64,000 nt of DNA from Rhizomonospora bruguierae. Its GTDB lineage: Bacteria > Actinomycetota > Actinomycetes > Mycobacteriales > Micromonosporaceae. Of the stretch, positions 41,109 through 50,467 are shown piece by piece. Both the position numbers and the translations under genes were made by a program. Numbering within the stretch: the first letter of the stretch is position 1; every line of letters starts with the position of its first letter. Where the stretch lies: positions 1-64,000 of the forward strand of contig NZ_BBQH01000036.1 of the NCBI RefSeq assembly GCF_018397995.1, in the 5' to 3' direction. The notes under the pieces were generated by a model. That model worked only from the letters and a program-made list of their open reading frames with translations, was not told where the DNA came from and searched no databases.

Positions 41109-42536
41109 ATGGATCGACTGACCGACGAACGCGTGCCCGAGGGGCTGCCGGCGCCGGAACTGCTGCCGTTCCAGGGGGCGGTCGCCGACTTCCGCAGCGG
41201 GCGCGACACGCCTCGCGACTACCTGGAGCGGGCCATCGACCGGCTGGCCGTCTGGGAGGGCCGGCTCCACGCGTTCGCCGCCGTGGGCATCGAGCAGGCG
41301 CGCCGGGCGGCGGACGCCTCGACCGAGAGGTGGCGCGCCGGTCGGCCGCGGTCGAGCATCGACGGGATGCCGGTCGGCGTCAAGGACGTCATCGACACCG
41401 CCGACCTGCCCACCGAACTCGGGCTCCGGGCCTACGCCGGACGCCGTCCGCTCGTCGACGCGGCCGCGGTTCTGGGCCTGCGGGAGGCAGGCGCCGTCGT
41501 ACTCGGGAAGACGGCGACGACCGAATTCGCGATGACCCACCCGGCTGCCACGCGCAATCCGCACGACCTGGAGCGCACCCCCGGCGGCTCCAGCTCCGGC
41601 TCCGCCGCCGCCGTGGGGGCGGGCATCCTGCCGGCGGCGCTGGGCACCCAGGCGGTCGGGTCGGTGCTGCGGCCGGCGAGCTACTGCGGCGCCTTCGGCT
41701 ACAAGCCGACCAGCGGCGCGATCAACCGCGGCGGCAGCCACGACACCCAGAGCCACAGCGTGATCGGCGTGATCGGTGCGAGCCTGCCGGACCTGTGGCA
41801 CACCGCGTGGGAGATCGTCTCCCGGGTCGGCGGCGACCCCGGCAAGCGGGGGCTCGTGGGCGCACCACAGCTCGCACCCCCATCGCGGCCGTCGGTCGTC
41901 GTCCACCTCGAAACCGACGGCTGGCCGCTGGCCACCGACGAGGCCCGCCAGCAAACCGAGGACCTCCTGCACCGGCTGGAGCGCGCCGGTGTGCGGGTAC
42001 GCCGGCGCCAGCACGATGCGGAGGTGGCCCAACTCGAGGAGATCCTTGCCGGAGCGTTGGCGAAGGCGCGCAGCATCATCAACGTCGAGTCCCGCTGGCC
42101 CCTGCGTGCCGTGCAGCGGATCGCGCCGGGTTCGCTCAGCGACACCCTCGCGGCGCGGCTGGCCGCCGCCGACCAGGTGTCGGCCGAGGCGTACCAGGAA
42201 CTGCTCGACTGGCGCCGGTCGGCGCGGCGTACCTTCGCCGCCGTGATGGATCGCGCCGACGCCGTCGTAACCCTCGCCGCCACCGGTGCGGCCCCCATCG
42301 GCCTCACCTCGACCGGCAACGCCTCTCCCGCGGTCCCCAGCTCGGTCCTCGGCACGCCGGCGCTGACCCTTCCGGTGCTACGCGACGCGGGCCTCCCACT
42401 GGGCCTGCAGGTGATGGGCGCACGGCACCGGGACGCCGCCGTCTTCGGTACCGCTCGGTGGCTGCTGGCCGCCGCCGCGGGGGAGGAGCCGGCAACAGGT
42501 TCGGGTCCAGCCCCGTCTGCGGGGGGCGCCAACTGA
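41109..42536 (+). CDS. amidase (amidase-signature family)
   Basis: A 475-residue amidase-signature enzyme with the Ser-cisSer-Lys triad region: Lys in MPVGVKDVID, TPGGSSSGSAAAV and the nucleophile Ser in GTQAVGSVLRPAS. It hydrolyses an amide to an acid and ammonia in the cytoplasm. Ends with a short Pro/Gly-rich tail. Last gene of the plus-strand island; convergent with the acyl-CoA dehydrogenase operon, with no obvious terminator in the 79-base gap. Together with the nitrilase it suggests that the substrate is nitrogenous. Confidence 0.9.
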   Translation: MDRLTDERVPEGLPAPELLPFQGAVADFRSGRDTPRDYLERAIDRLAVWEGRLHAFAAVGIEQARRAADASTERWRAGRPRSSIDGMPVGVKDVIDTADLPTELGLRAYAGRRPLVDAAAVLGLREAGAVVLGKTATTEFAMTHPAATRNPHDLERTPGGSSSGSAAAVGAGILPAALGTQAVGSVLRPASYCGAFGYKPTSGAINRGGSHDTQSHSVIGVIGASLPDLWHTAWEIVSRVGGDPGKRGLVGAPQLAPPSRPSVVVHLETDGWPLATDEARQQTEDLLHRLERAGVRVRRRQHDAEVAQLEEILAGALAKARSIINVESRWPLRAVQRIAPGSLSDTLAARLAAADQVSAEAYQELLDWRRSARRTFAAVMDRADAVVTLAATGAAPIGLTSTGNASPAVPSSVLGTPALTLPVLRDAGLPLGLQVMGARHRDAAVFGTARWLLAAAAGEEPATGSGPAPSAGGAN

Positions 42537-42615
42537 GGTCCTGACCGGGCACCAGTCCAAGACCTCCACTGACATAAATTTGCTTCCCCTGTCTCCAGTC
42601 GATGCAAGTATCCAA

Positions 42616-43737
42616 TCAGCGCGGCAGCCCCCACTTCCGTTCGGCGACAATGTTGAGCTGGATTTCCGATGCACCCGCATAAATGGTCTCAGCACGTGAA
42701 GCTAACCATTGCTCGCCCCGACGTGTTGCGTCCGAGTGACCGCGGAAGGCAATCTGCATCCGTGTGTCGAGCAGATGCTGATGGGAAGTGCTCCACCAGT
42801 ACTTGACCGCAGACGGAAGAGTCCCAAGTTCCTCGCCGCCTTCGCTGGCGTCAAGGACGAGATCGGAAAGAGCCTGGATCGCGAACAGCTGATCCGCCGA
42901 TTCAGCAAGGGCAAGCCGGTGCTCGATAGATTGGGCTTCGTCCAGTTCTACCTCCGCTAGCTCGGCGAATGCCTGTGCCAGCTCCCGAATGTAATAGCCA
43001 TAGCGGGCGCTCTGGCCGTACGAGCGTTCGTGGTCGAGCATGGTGTGCGCGACGTTCCACCCTTGTCCCAGTTCCCCGAGCAGATGGGTGCGCGGGACAA
43101 GCACATCATCGAAGAATATCGTGTTGAATTCGGTGCGTCCTGTATTCTGTCTGATTGGCTGGATCTGGACGCCCGTGGCGTGCAGGGGAAGAAAGACCAT
43201 GGATAGTGACCTGTGTCTTAGCGCCGGATCGCCGGTCCGGACGAGAGCGAAGCACATGTCGGCGCGGTGCGCCTGTGTGGTCCACGTCTTGCTTCCGCGC
43301 ACGACCAGCTGCCCGTCCGATTGAACCGTTGCGGTCGTAGCCACCGCAGCCAGGTCCGAGCCGGCGTCCGGCTCCGAGAATCCCTGACACCAGATGTCTT
43401 GTACCGCGAGGATCCGGGGAAGGAAGGTGCTCTTCTGCTCATCGCTGCCGTGGGTTATGAGCGCCGGGCCGAGGAGGTTGACGCCGAACCTCGACGGGGA
43501 GAGCGCCGTCGGGAGCCCGATAGCAGCGAGTAGTGCTTCGAGCGCGGCGGTCTGCTGGACTGTACCTCCGGCGCCCCCATACTCCGTCGGCCAGTGATAG
43601 CCGAGCAGGCCGGCGGCTGCGAGCGCACGGTCGGCGTCGAGCCGCTCATCGAAGTCGGCGTCGAAGAACGTCCTCGCACCAAACAGATCAGCGAGTCGCG
43701 AGGATATCTCGGTCACGAACGGGTCCGCCCTGGTCAC
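42616..43737 (-). CDS. acyl-CoA dehydrogenase, alpha-type subunit
   Basis: A 373-residue acyl-CoA dehydrogenase: N-terminal YGGAGGTVQ, FAD-binding CQGFSEPDAGSDLA and KTWTTQAHRAD, and the C-terminal AETIYAGASEIQLNIVAERKWGLPR region (shown as separate pieces in the family). The usual Glu of the YEGTS motif is Ala here, as in many mycobacterial acyl-CoA dehydrogenases of heteromeric type. Its ATG overlaps the next-upstream dehydrogenase by four bases, so the two probably form an alpha2beta2 enzyme. Last gene of the 13-gene operon; stop is close to that of the amidase. Confidence 0.9.
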   Translation of the reverse strand: MTRADPFVTEISSRLADLFGARTFFDADFDERLDADRALAAAGLLGYHWPTEYGGAGGTVQQTAALEALLAAIGLPTALSPSRFGVNLLGPALITHGSDEQKSTFLPRILAVQDIWCQGFSEPDAGSDLAAVATTATVQSDGQLVVRGSKTWTTQAHRADMCFALVRTGDPALRHRSLSMVFLPLHATGVQIQPIRQNTGRTEFNTIFFDDVLVPRTHLLGELGQGWNVAHTMLDHERSYGQSARYGYYIRELAQAFAELAEVELDEAQSIEHRLALAESADQLFAIQALSDLVLDASEGGEELGTLPSAVKYWWSTSHQHLLDTRMQIAFRGHSDATRRGEQWLASRAETIYAGASEIQLNIVAERKWGLPR

Positions 43738-44792
43738 CGCTGCGCCTCCTTCACGGCCTCGGCAAGATCGGCCAGCCTGACTACCGCGTCGGTCGCGCTC
43801 AGGGGCGACCAGGCCTCCTGGTGGATGCTTTTCGCGTACCAGTGGATCGGCATCTCCCAGGAGACGCCGAGTCCGCCGTGCAGCTGGGTCGCGGTGGACA
43901 CGGCGTCAACGGCCGCCGACGCCGCCAGCCTCCAAGCGATCCGAGCCGACCGCGCACTGCGCGTCCTGCACGCGGCCCCGATCGCCGCGCGCGCCGCCGT
44001 GAGTCGGATATCCGCCGCAGCGATGCGGTGTTTCACGGCCTGGAAGGATCCCAGGACCTTGCCAAACAACTCACGTTCCTGTACGTGTCCGACAGTCCTG
44101 CGGAGCAGGGATCCTCCGGCGCCCGCCAAGCCCGACGCCCGCCCCAGCAAAGCGATGGCAGACATCTCCTCCGTGACTACCGCATGGAGCTCGTGCGGAC
44201 AGCGCGCTACGGTGCGCCCCACCGGGATGTCAGCGATCTGCACTGCCGTTGCCGGCCACTCGTTCGCCGATGACCAGTCGTCGTCATAGTCGCTCGGTAC
44301 CACGACGGTCACTTCCGCATCCTCGACAAGGAGGCCGACGGCGCCCGATGTCGCGCCGGAGAACATGCTGGGACGGGCATCGCCCAGGAAGGACCTCAGC
44401 ATGCGATCGCTTCCGGTGTAGGCGACGAATAGCGGCCTGCGGTTGATCTCGGCCGCCATCGCTGTGTGGTCACGGAGCGAAGGGTCAGAGTGGACCAGGG
44501 AAGCCACCATACTGTTGGCCACGTAGACCTGAGCTCCCAGCCCCGCCCCAAACTCGTGTGCGATGCCGCTGAACAGCATCGCACTGTCCCAACTCGGCTT
44601 GTCGTCCCACGGCGCGAGCAGGCCGCTGTCAACCAGTCCCTGCCAATTGACGAGAGGAGCACCGGGCCTGTCGAATCGGTCGACGGGGAAGTGACGTTCG
44701 GTGCACGCGCGCGCCAGCTCCAGCACCTCGAGCTCGTCCTCATCGAAACGGAACCCAGAGTCGATTCCTGAATTGTTCACTGTCCCTGCCAA
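43734..44792 (-). CDS. acyl-CoA dehydrogenase, beta-type subunit
   Basis: A 352-residue protein with the acyl-CoA dehydrogenase fold but a divergent N-terminus (MAGTVNNSGIDSGFRFDEDE) and loss of the usual substrate-loop residues. The C-terminus shows QRELFGKVLGSFQAVKHR-type dimer region and LHGGLGVSWEMPIHWYAK, typical of the beta subunits of heterotetrameric enzymes of steroid side-chain degradation (FadE27/29-like). Overlaps the enoyl-CoA hydratase gene by 16 bases. Confidence 0.85.
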   Translation of the reverse strand: MAGTVNNSGIDSGFRFDEDELEVLELARACTERHFPVDRFDRPGAPLVNWQGLVDSGLLAPWDDKPSWDSAMLFSGIAHEFGAGLGAQVYVANSMVASLVHSDPSLRDHTAMAAEINRRPLFVAYTGSDRMLRSFLGDARPSMFSGATSGAVGLLVEDAEVTVVVPSDYDDDWSSANEWPATAVQIADIPVGRTVARCPHELHAVVTEEMSAIALLGRASGLAGAGGSLLRRTVGHVQERELFGKVLGSFQAVKHRIAAADIRLTAARAAIGAACRTRSARSARIAWRLAASAAVDAVSTATQLHGGLGVSWEMPIHWYAKSIHQEAWSPLSATDAVVRLADLAEAVKEAQR

Positions 44793-45556
44793 ACGGGATC
44801 TCGCTTTTCGAAGAAGGCCGCGAGCGCCTCACGAGCATCTGCTGAGCGTCCGAGTCGGACGGTGTAGGACTGCTCGATCATGTATCCCTCCAGAAGAGGC
44901 TCGAACTCGGACTCGTTCAATGCCCTCTTCGCCAGTCGAAGGGCGAGCGGGCTGTTCGATGCGATCCGTTCGGCGATGTCCATCGCCGCTTCGTACGCGC
45001 CGCCCGGCTCGGTGAGCTCATCGATCAGGCCGTACTCCTTCGCCTCGGTGCCGTCCATGGGCATACCCGTGAAGTACATCCGACGCAGGCGTCCTGGGGG
45101 GAGGTAGCGCGAGAGATGACGCGCCCCACCGCAGCGACCCACTGTGATTTCCGGAAGACCGATCCGGGCGGCGGTCGAGCCGACCCGGATATCGCATACG
45201 GAGGCGAGGACAGCTCCCGCGCCGAGCGCGGCGCCCTCGATCACCGCTATCGACGGCTGCGCGATCGCCCGGACTCGTTCGTACACATCCCTCGCAAGCT
45301 CCTGCCTGCGCACGTCGGCCTCGCCGGTGGGCTCTCCCAGTATCGAGGCCACCTCGTTGACATCCGCCCCTGCACAGAAGACGTGAGGGAGCGCCGACGC
45401 GAAAAGTACGACCTGGATTGTGTCGTCTCGATCGGTACGCTCGACGACCTCGATCAACTCCCGGTAGGCATCCGACGATACTGCGTTCACCGGTCGCCTG
45501 TTCATCGTAATCGTGCGGATCCCGCCGGTGTCGGCGATCTCGAACATTCCCGTCAC
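44777..45556 (-). CDS. enoyl-CoA hydratase/isomerase family protein, one catalytic Glu missing
   Basis: A 259-residue crotonase: FCAGADVNEVA oxyanion and EGAALGAGAVLASVCDIRVG, followed by GLPEITVGRCGGAR (first Glu present). The second catalytic Glu of hydratases, in the MEMVLTG position, is replaced (RRMYFTG), so it may be an isomerase, hydrolase or half-active hydratase. Overlaps the acyl-CoA synthetase stop by four bases. Acts on an acyl-CoA intermediate in the cytoplasm. Confidence 0.88.
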   Translation of the reverse strand: MTGMFEIADTGGIRTITMNRRPVNAVSSDAYRELIEVVERTDRDDTIQVVLFASALPHVFCAGADVNEVASILGEPTGEADVRRQELARDVYERVRAIAQPSIAVIEGAALGAGAVLASVCDIRVGSTAARIGLPEITVGRCGGARHLSRYLPPGRLRRMYFTGMPMDGTEAKEYGLIDELTEPGGAYEAAMDIAERIASNSPLALRLAKRALNESEFEPLLEGYMIEQSYTVRLGRSADAREALAAFFEKRDPVWQGQ

Positions 45557-47727
45557 GGTCGTTCACCCTTCCTTGCGACCGACTGCTCGGACCGTCCATC
45601 GTTCAACCGGACCAGCGCATCGACAGCCACTAGTCCACGGTCTCCGACGATCACCGGGTTGAGTTCCAGATCGCAAAGGCGCTCCCGGTGCTGCCACACG
45701 TACTCTGAGAGGTTCTCGATCCAGCCGGCCAACTCGTCGCGGGCGTCGTATGACGATCCGCGAACTCCCGCTAGAACGTCTTCCAGCCCGCTACGTCGGA
45801 TCAGCACACGCGCTTCACGACGGTTCAGGGGAGCCAGTCCGATGGCCACCTGCCCGATGTACTCGGTGAGGGTGCCTCCCCAGCCGACCATTGTGTACGG
45901 CCCGAAATGAGCGTCAACGGCGGCTCCGAGCAAGAGGTGGGGCCCATCGGCGATCTGCTCCTGGACGAGAGCTCCCTCGATTCGGCTGCCGGGCGCCCGT
46001 GAGCGCACATCGGCGAGCATGCCCAGGAAGGCAGACGCGGCGTCCGCAGGAGCCACGCCGACACGCACGCCGCCGACATCCGACTTGTGCGCGATGTCAG
46101 GCGAGAGGACCTTCAGAACCACCGGGCCGTCGATCTGACTGGTCCGGCGGACGGCCTCCTCCACGGTGTGCACGACGAACTGCCGCGGGAATCGGATCCC
46201 GAGCGGCGCGAGAATCCGTTGCGACTGCTCCTCACTGACAAGGCCTTGTCCGTCCGGCCCGTGCGCTGGTGTTCTCTCCGGATTTTCCTGGCGCCGGCAC
46301 AGAAGGGGGCGCCATGCATCCTCCTGGCTCGCCTTCGGTGCCGCCGCCGCGGCAATGGCGTCGACTGCGTCAGCCGGGTCCGCGAAGACCTGGATGCCGG
46401 CCGCTCGGATCCGCTCCTCGTCTTCCGAGTGCAGCAGAGCGACGAGGAACAACGGCGCCGCGTTTGACCGGCCGTGTTCGACGAGGGTGTCGACGAGCGC
46501 ACCTCGCAGGTGTGGCGAGAGCGGCAGGTGGCCCAGAAACACGACGAGACTGGTTACGCCGTCAGCAGCTCCGATCAACCGGAGAAAGGATCTGAAGGTC
46601 TCCGGCGCATTCGCGAGGTTGCCGGTGACATCGACCGGATTGGCTGTGCCCGCGAAGGGCACGATCTCTCGAAGGCAGTCCTGCAGTTCGGCCTCGATCG
46701 CGACCAGCTCCAAACCCCTCTGGGCACATCGATCCGCAATGAGTACGCCTGCGGCTCCCGACATCGTGAGTACCGCGATACCGCGGTTCGACGACGCGCC
46801 ATGTCGCTCAAGTGCAACGCTGACCGACAGCAATGAGCTCAGAGAGTCGACCTCGACGGCGCCGCAGTCCCTTATCAACTCCTTGAGCAGACGGTAGTCA
46901 CCGGCGAGAGCGGCGGTGTGCGACAACCGGGCGGCTTCGGACGCACTTGTCGTTCCCCCGACGAGGACCACGACCTGCTTTGAGGCCGCCCGGGCGGCCG
47001 CGCACGCCGCAGCGAAGGCGTTGACGTCGGCGATCTGTTCGACGTAGACGGCGATTACCCGGGTCTCCACGTCCCCGGCGAGGTAGCCGATGTAGTCCGA
47101 GATCGACGTGACCGCCTCGTTGCCTGTCGTGACCCAGTAGCTCAGGCCGATGCCCATCCGACGGGTCAGGGTCAGCAGATATGCTCCGACTGCCCCGCTT
47201 TGGCTGACGATGCCGACGCTTCCCGCTGTGACGTTGGCGTCCGCGGCCAGATGGCTTCCGAACGATGCGATCGCACCGGATCGTACGGCGACCAGGCCCG
47301 CACAGTTTGGCCCAAGTACCGGAATGCCGAATTCCCGGGCAATGGATACCAGTTCTTCCTGCAGTGCCTGTCCGTTCTTTCCTATCTCAGCGAATCCCGC
47401 ACTGAAGACGACCGCCGACCGGGCCCCGTTCTCGGCCGCGCGACGCAGTTGTAGCGGCACGAGATCCGCGCGCAGCGCGACGATGACCAGGTCCACCTCC
47501 GTTGGCACCTGATCGATAGACGGGTAGGCGGCGAGGCCCTGCACAGTCTCCCGGTGCGGGTTCACCGGATACACCTCGCCGGCGAAACCGACCTCTCTGA
47601 GGAACGCGATAGGCATGCCGCCGACCCGCGACGGATCGTCCGAGGCTCCGATGACCGCGATCGAATGCGGCCGCAGCAGCGCATCGAGCCCGGACGAGGA
47701 AACTGAGGCATCCCCTACTGTGCCCAT
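45553..47727 (-). CDS. acetate-CoA ligase family protein (NDP-forming acyl-CoA synthetase)
   Basis: A 724-residue fused alpha-beta acyl-CoA synthetase (NDP-forming) of ACD type. The N-terminal CoA-binding domain starts IAVIGASDDPSRVGG; the catalytic His is in LSHTAALAGDY; the C-terminal ATP-grasp half shows LKVLSPDIAHKSDVGGVRVG and GWGGTLTEYIG. It activates the free acid to its CoA ester using ATP, forming ADP. It opens the beta-oxidation part of the operon and is followed by the enoyl-CoA hydratase. Start ATG 47727 with GAAGG upstream. Confidence 0.9.
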   Translation of the reverse strand: MGTVGDASVSSSGLDALLRPHSIAVIGASDDPSRVGGMPIAFLREVGFAGEVYPVNPHRETVQGLAAYPSIDQVPTEVDLVIVALRADLVPLQLRRAAENGARSAVVFSAGFAEIGKNGQALQEELVSIAREFGIPVLGPNCAGLVAVRSGAIASFGSHLAADANVTAGSVGIVSQSGAVGAYLLTLTRRMGIGLSYWVTTGNEAVTSISDYIGYLAGDVETRVIAVYVEQIADVNAFAAACAAARAASKQVVVLVGGTTSASEAARLSHTAALAGDYRLLKELIRDCGAVEVDSLSSLLSVSVALERHGASSNRGIAVLTMSGAAGVLIADRCAQRGLELVAIEAELQDCLREIVPFAGTANPVDVTGNLANAPETFRSFLRLIGAADGVTSLVVFLGHLPLSPHLRGALVDTLVEHGRSNAAPLFLVALLHSEDEERIRAAGIQVFADPADAVDAIAAAAAPKASQEDAWRPLLCRRQENPERTPAHGPDGQGLVSEEQSQRILAPLGIRFPRQFVVHTVEEAVRRTSQIDGPVVLKVLSPDIAHKSDVGGVRVGVAPADAASAFLGMLADVRSRAPGSRIEGALVQEQIADGPHLLLGAAVDAHFGPYTMVGWGGTLTEYIGQVAIGLAPLNRREARVLIRRSGLEDVLAGVRGSSYDARDELAGWIENLSEYVWQHRERLCDLELNPVIVGDRGLVAVDALVRLNDGRSEQSVARKGERP

Positions 47728-47734
47728 GTCACCT

Positions 47735-48577
47735 TCACTCCCATTCGAAAAATCCTCGGCCCGACTTGCGCCCCAACCGACCCTCTACCACCAGCTGCTT
47801 CAGAATCTTCGGCGGCTGGAACCTACTGCCCAGCGTCGATGCGAGGTACTCCGCGATACCCAAGCGCACGTCCAGACCAACCAGATCGCTGGTCGCGAGT
47901 GGGCCGGTGCTATGGCGATATCCGAGCGTCATCGCGCGGTCGATGTCTGCCGGCGACGCGATGCCCTCCTCGACCATTAGCATGGCTTCCAGCGCGAGTG
48001 CCACACCGAGTCTGCTCGAGGCGAAGCCTGGCGAATCGCGTACCACGATCGTCTGCTTTCCTATGCGGGCGACGGTCGATTGGAGATAACCGACGACCCA
48101 GGGCGCTGTACGCGAGCCGACGACGATCTCGACGAGCTCGCTGACGGGAACCGGATTGAAGAAGTGCAAGCCGGCGAACCGCTCCGGGCAGGTGAGCGAC
48201 TCGGTCAATGCGTCGACGGATATCGAGCTTGTGTTTGTCGTGAGGATCGCATCCCGAGGGCACACTCGCTCCGCCTCGGCGAGAAGTCGGCGTTTCAACC
48301 CGAACTCCTCGGGCGCGGCCTCGACCACAAGCCCGCACTCCGCCACCCCCATCACGGATGTGACAGTTACCAACCGTCCCGTCCTGCCGAGGTGGCTTTG
48401 CTCGATAGTGGTCGATCGCTCCAGATAGCGCGACACTCGCGCCTCGGCGGCGGTCGCGGCGACCGCGTCTACTTCGACGAGTACGACGTCCGTTCCCGCG
48501 ATCAGGAATGCGTGGGCAATCCCCGATCCCATCCGCCCCCCGCCGATGATCCCGACCTGTCGATTATCGCTGTTCAT
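47735..48577 (-). CDS. 3-hydroxyacyl-CoA dehydrogenase
   Basis: A 280-residue NAD-dependent enzyme: GIIGGGRMGSGIAHAFL and an acidic residue at the end of strand 2 (VLVEVD) bind NAD; FAGLHFFNPVPVSELVEIV and NTSSISVDALT are catalytic; DRAMTLGYRHSTGPLATSDLVG is the substrate side. It oxidises the 3-hydroxyacyl-CoA formed by the hydratase. Overlaps the upstream crotonase by 14 bases. Confidence 0.93.
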   Translation of the reverse strand: MNSDNRQVGIIGGGRMGSGIAHAFLIAGTDVVLVEVDAVAATAAEARVSRYLERSTTIEQSHLGRTGRLVTVTSVMGVAECGLVVEAAPEEFGLKRRLLAEAERVCPRDAILTTNTSSISVDALTESLTCPERFAGLHFFNPVPVSELVEIVVGSRTAPWVVGYLQSTVARIGKQTIVVRDSPGFASSRLGVALALEAMLMVEEGIASPADIDRAMTLGYRHSTGPLATSDLVGLDVRLGIAEYLASTLGSRFQPPKILKQLVVEGRLGRKSGRGFFEWE

Positions 48578-49340
48578 CGGTATCTCGCTCGTCGAGGAAC
48601 TTCCTCATTCGGGCGCCGCGTTGCTCGGCGCCGAAGAGGAACGCCTGGGCGAGCGCCTCCGCGTCGCCTCCGGGGCCCTGGTAGGTGCCCAGCACCGCCT
48701 TGGTCGCCGCAAGCGCATATCGATCAGACTCGTTTAGTTGGGCGACGAGTTCCTGCCCGGCCGTTAGCAGCTCGGCGGGCTCCACGAGTCTGGTGACCAG
48801 ACCGATCCGCCATGCCTCCTGCGCGTCCACCACGCGCCCGGTGAACAGCATCTCCTTGGCGTAACCCTCGCCCACGATCTCAGGTAGGCGCTGGCATGCG
48901 CCGGCTCCCGCGATAATGCCCAACCGTGCCTCGGGGTTGGCGAAGGTGCACCGTGTCGTCCCGATTCTGAAGTCGCACGCGTAGGCGAGTTCTGCGCCAC
49001 CGCCGAAGGCATAGCCGTCGACCAGTGCGATCGTCGGCGACTTCAACTGCAGGATGCGCCGGAACACCGTGGCGTTGGCCGCTCGAAACGCGTCGACGGC
49101 GTCGCGTCGAGCCAGTTCGGGGATGTCGGCGCCGGCGGCGAAGTTGCCGGCCTCGCCGAGGATAAGGACCGGTCGCGGGTCGCGTTCGATGGCCGCACAC
49201 GCGCCATGCAGCCCGTCGGTCATCTCGAGGTTGATCGCATTGAGTTGTCGCGGCCGGTTGAGGGTGATCAACCAGTGATCGGCGTTCCGCTGGACCCGCA
49301 CCATCGACTCAGCCGAATTTCGTTGGTCTAACGTGGTCAC
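48564..49340 (-). CDS. enoyl-CoA hydratase
   Basis: A 258-residue crotonase with both catalytic Glu (FANPEARLGIIAGAGAC and YAKEMLFTG), oxyanion FAAGADIPELA and FGGGAELAYACDFRIG. GTG 49340 has GGAGG seven bases upstream and overlaps the alcohol dehydrogenase stop by four bases, so I reject the longer frame. It hydrates the enoyl-CoA made by the paired acyl-CoA dehydrogenases. The two crotonases of the operon probably take successive or different steps. Confidence 0.92.
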   Translation of the reverse strand: MTTLDQRNSAESMVRVQRNADHWLITLNRPRQLNAINLEMTDGLHGACAAIERDPRPVLILGEAGNFAAGADIPELARRDAVDAFRAANATVFRRILQLKSPTIALVDGYAFGGGAELAYACDFRIGTTRCTFANPEARLGIIAGAGACQRLPEIVGEGYAKEMLFTGRVVDAQEAWRIGLVTRLVEPAELLTAGQELVAQLNESDRYALAATKAVLGTYQGPGGDAEALAQAFLFGAEQRGARMRKFLDERDTDEQR

Positions 49341-50467
49341 AACATCACCTCCACGAGTTTGCGCACCGACGCGATGTCGTCGATCGACCGCGGATTGAAG
49401 TGATAGCCGGGTTCTAGCGCGACGTCGGCCGCGATAGGGCCGACATCGTCCACTGTCACGCCGGCCTGGCCAAGCGAGATTGAACCCAACCGCAGGCGCA
49501 CGGCATCCGCCAGCAGGTCGGCCAGAGGCGTGATCCCACGCCCTTCCGTCGGCGGGGCGAATGCCGTAGCGAGCGCAAGATGCGCATCGGCGCACGCTGA
49601 TTGGTTGAACCGGGCGACGTGCGGGGCGACGATCGCGTGCGCCAGACCATGCCGCACGCCGTACCTGGCACCGAGGACGTGCGGAATCGCATGCGCCAGA
49701 CCGAGGGATGCACCGGATTGGCCGGTGGCGACGAGTACCGACGTTGCTCCCAGTCGAACGAGCTGCTCATCGCTCCAGGATTCCGGCGTCGCTCGGAGTG
49801 CCTCGCCGAAAACCATCATGCCGCCGACAGCGGCTGATGGCGTGAGCGGTCCCTGCCGCGTGGAGGAAGCAGCCTCGATCGCGTGGTTCAGCGCGTTGAA
49901 AATGCTTTCCACCAGCAGGCGGGGCGGCGACGCACGGTACATCGATGCGTCGAGCACGACGGCGTCTGGGACGAGTCGGTCGCTCGAAACGATCCTCTTT
50001 TCTCCGTCCGCACGGAAGCCGGCGTTGCCGTTGGCCTCGGATCCGGAGAACGTCGACGGCATTGTGACGAAGACGGGTCGGCGGATGGTCAGTCGCGGGA
50101 ACTCCCAATGACTCGGCGGAGTGAATCGCGAGGCAGCGGCGTACACGTCGCCATCAGTGGACGCCGCCGCCATCGTCGTCTTCATGAGGTCGTGGACGGC
50201 ACCTCCGCCGAGCGATACCACCGCATCCGGTCGGATTCTCGCGAGCTCCCGTACAAGCGCGGCTATCGCATCGAGGTCGTCAATCGAGGAGGCGCGAGCG
50301 TGCACAATCACCCGCCCCGAGATGCCCGCGGCCAGCCGCTCGGCGATCGCGAGTACCTCCGGCCGCGAGGACGAGACCACTAGCGTGGTGCCGACCGAAT
50401 GCTCGGTGAACAGACGACCGAGCGAGCGCTCAGGCGATGAGGTGAGAAGATAGCGAGGCTGTCTCAC
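49337..50467 (-). CDS. iron-containing alcohol dehydrogenase family, maleylacetate-reductase-like
   Basis: A 376-residue group III dehydrogenase with dinucleotide GGGAVHDLMKT, PSTFSGSEANGNAGF and metal-binding LAHAIPHVLG and RHGLAHAIVAPHVARFN. The His pattern matches maleylacetate reductases and iron alcohol dehydrogenases. It would reduce or oxidise a pathway aldehyde or oxo acid. Start GTG 50467 overlapping the hydrolase gene by four bases. Confidence 0.88.
   Translation of the reverse strand: MRQPRYLLTSSPERSLGRLFTEHSVGTTLVVSSSRPEVLAIAERLAAGISGRVIVHARASSIDDLDAIAALVRELARIRPDAVVSLGGGAVHDLMKTTMAAASTDGDVYAAASRFTPPSHWEFPRLTIRRPVFVTMPSTFSGSEANGNAGFRADGEKRIVSSDRLVPDAVVLDASMYRASPPRLLVESIFNALNHAIEAASSTRQGPLTPSAAVGGMMVFGEALRATPESWSDEQLVRLGATSVLVATGQSGASLGLAHAIPHVLGARYGVRHGLAHAIVAPHVARFNQSACADAHLALATAFAPPTEGRGITPLADLLADAVRLRLGSISLGQAGVTVDDVGPIAADVALEPGYHFNPRSIDDIASVRKLVEVML

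Noticed and set aside
13606-42536. Complete nicotine degradation pathway as in Arthrobacter plasmid pAO1
   Set aside because: Only one hydrolase resembles that pathway; 6-hydroxynicotine oxidase, dihydroxypyridine monooxygenase and methylaminobutyrate oxidase are not seen.
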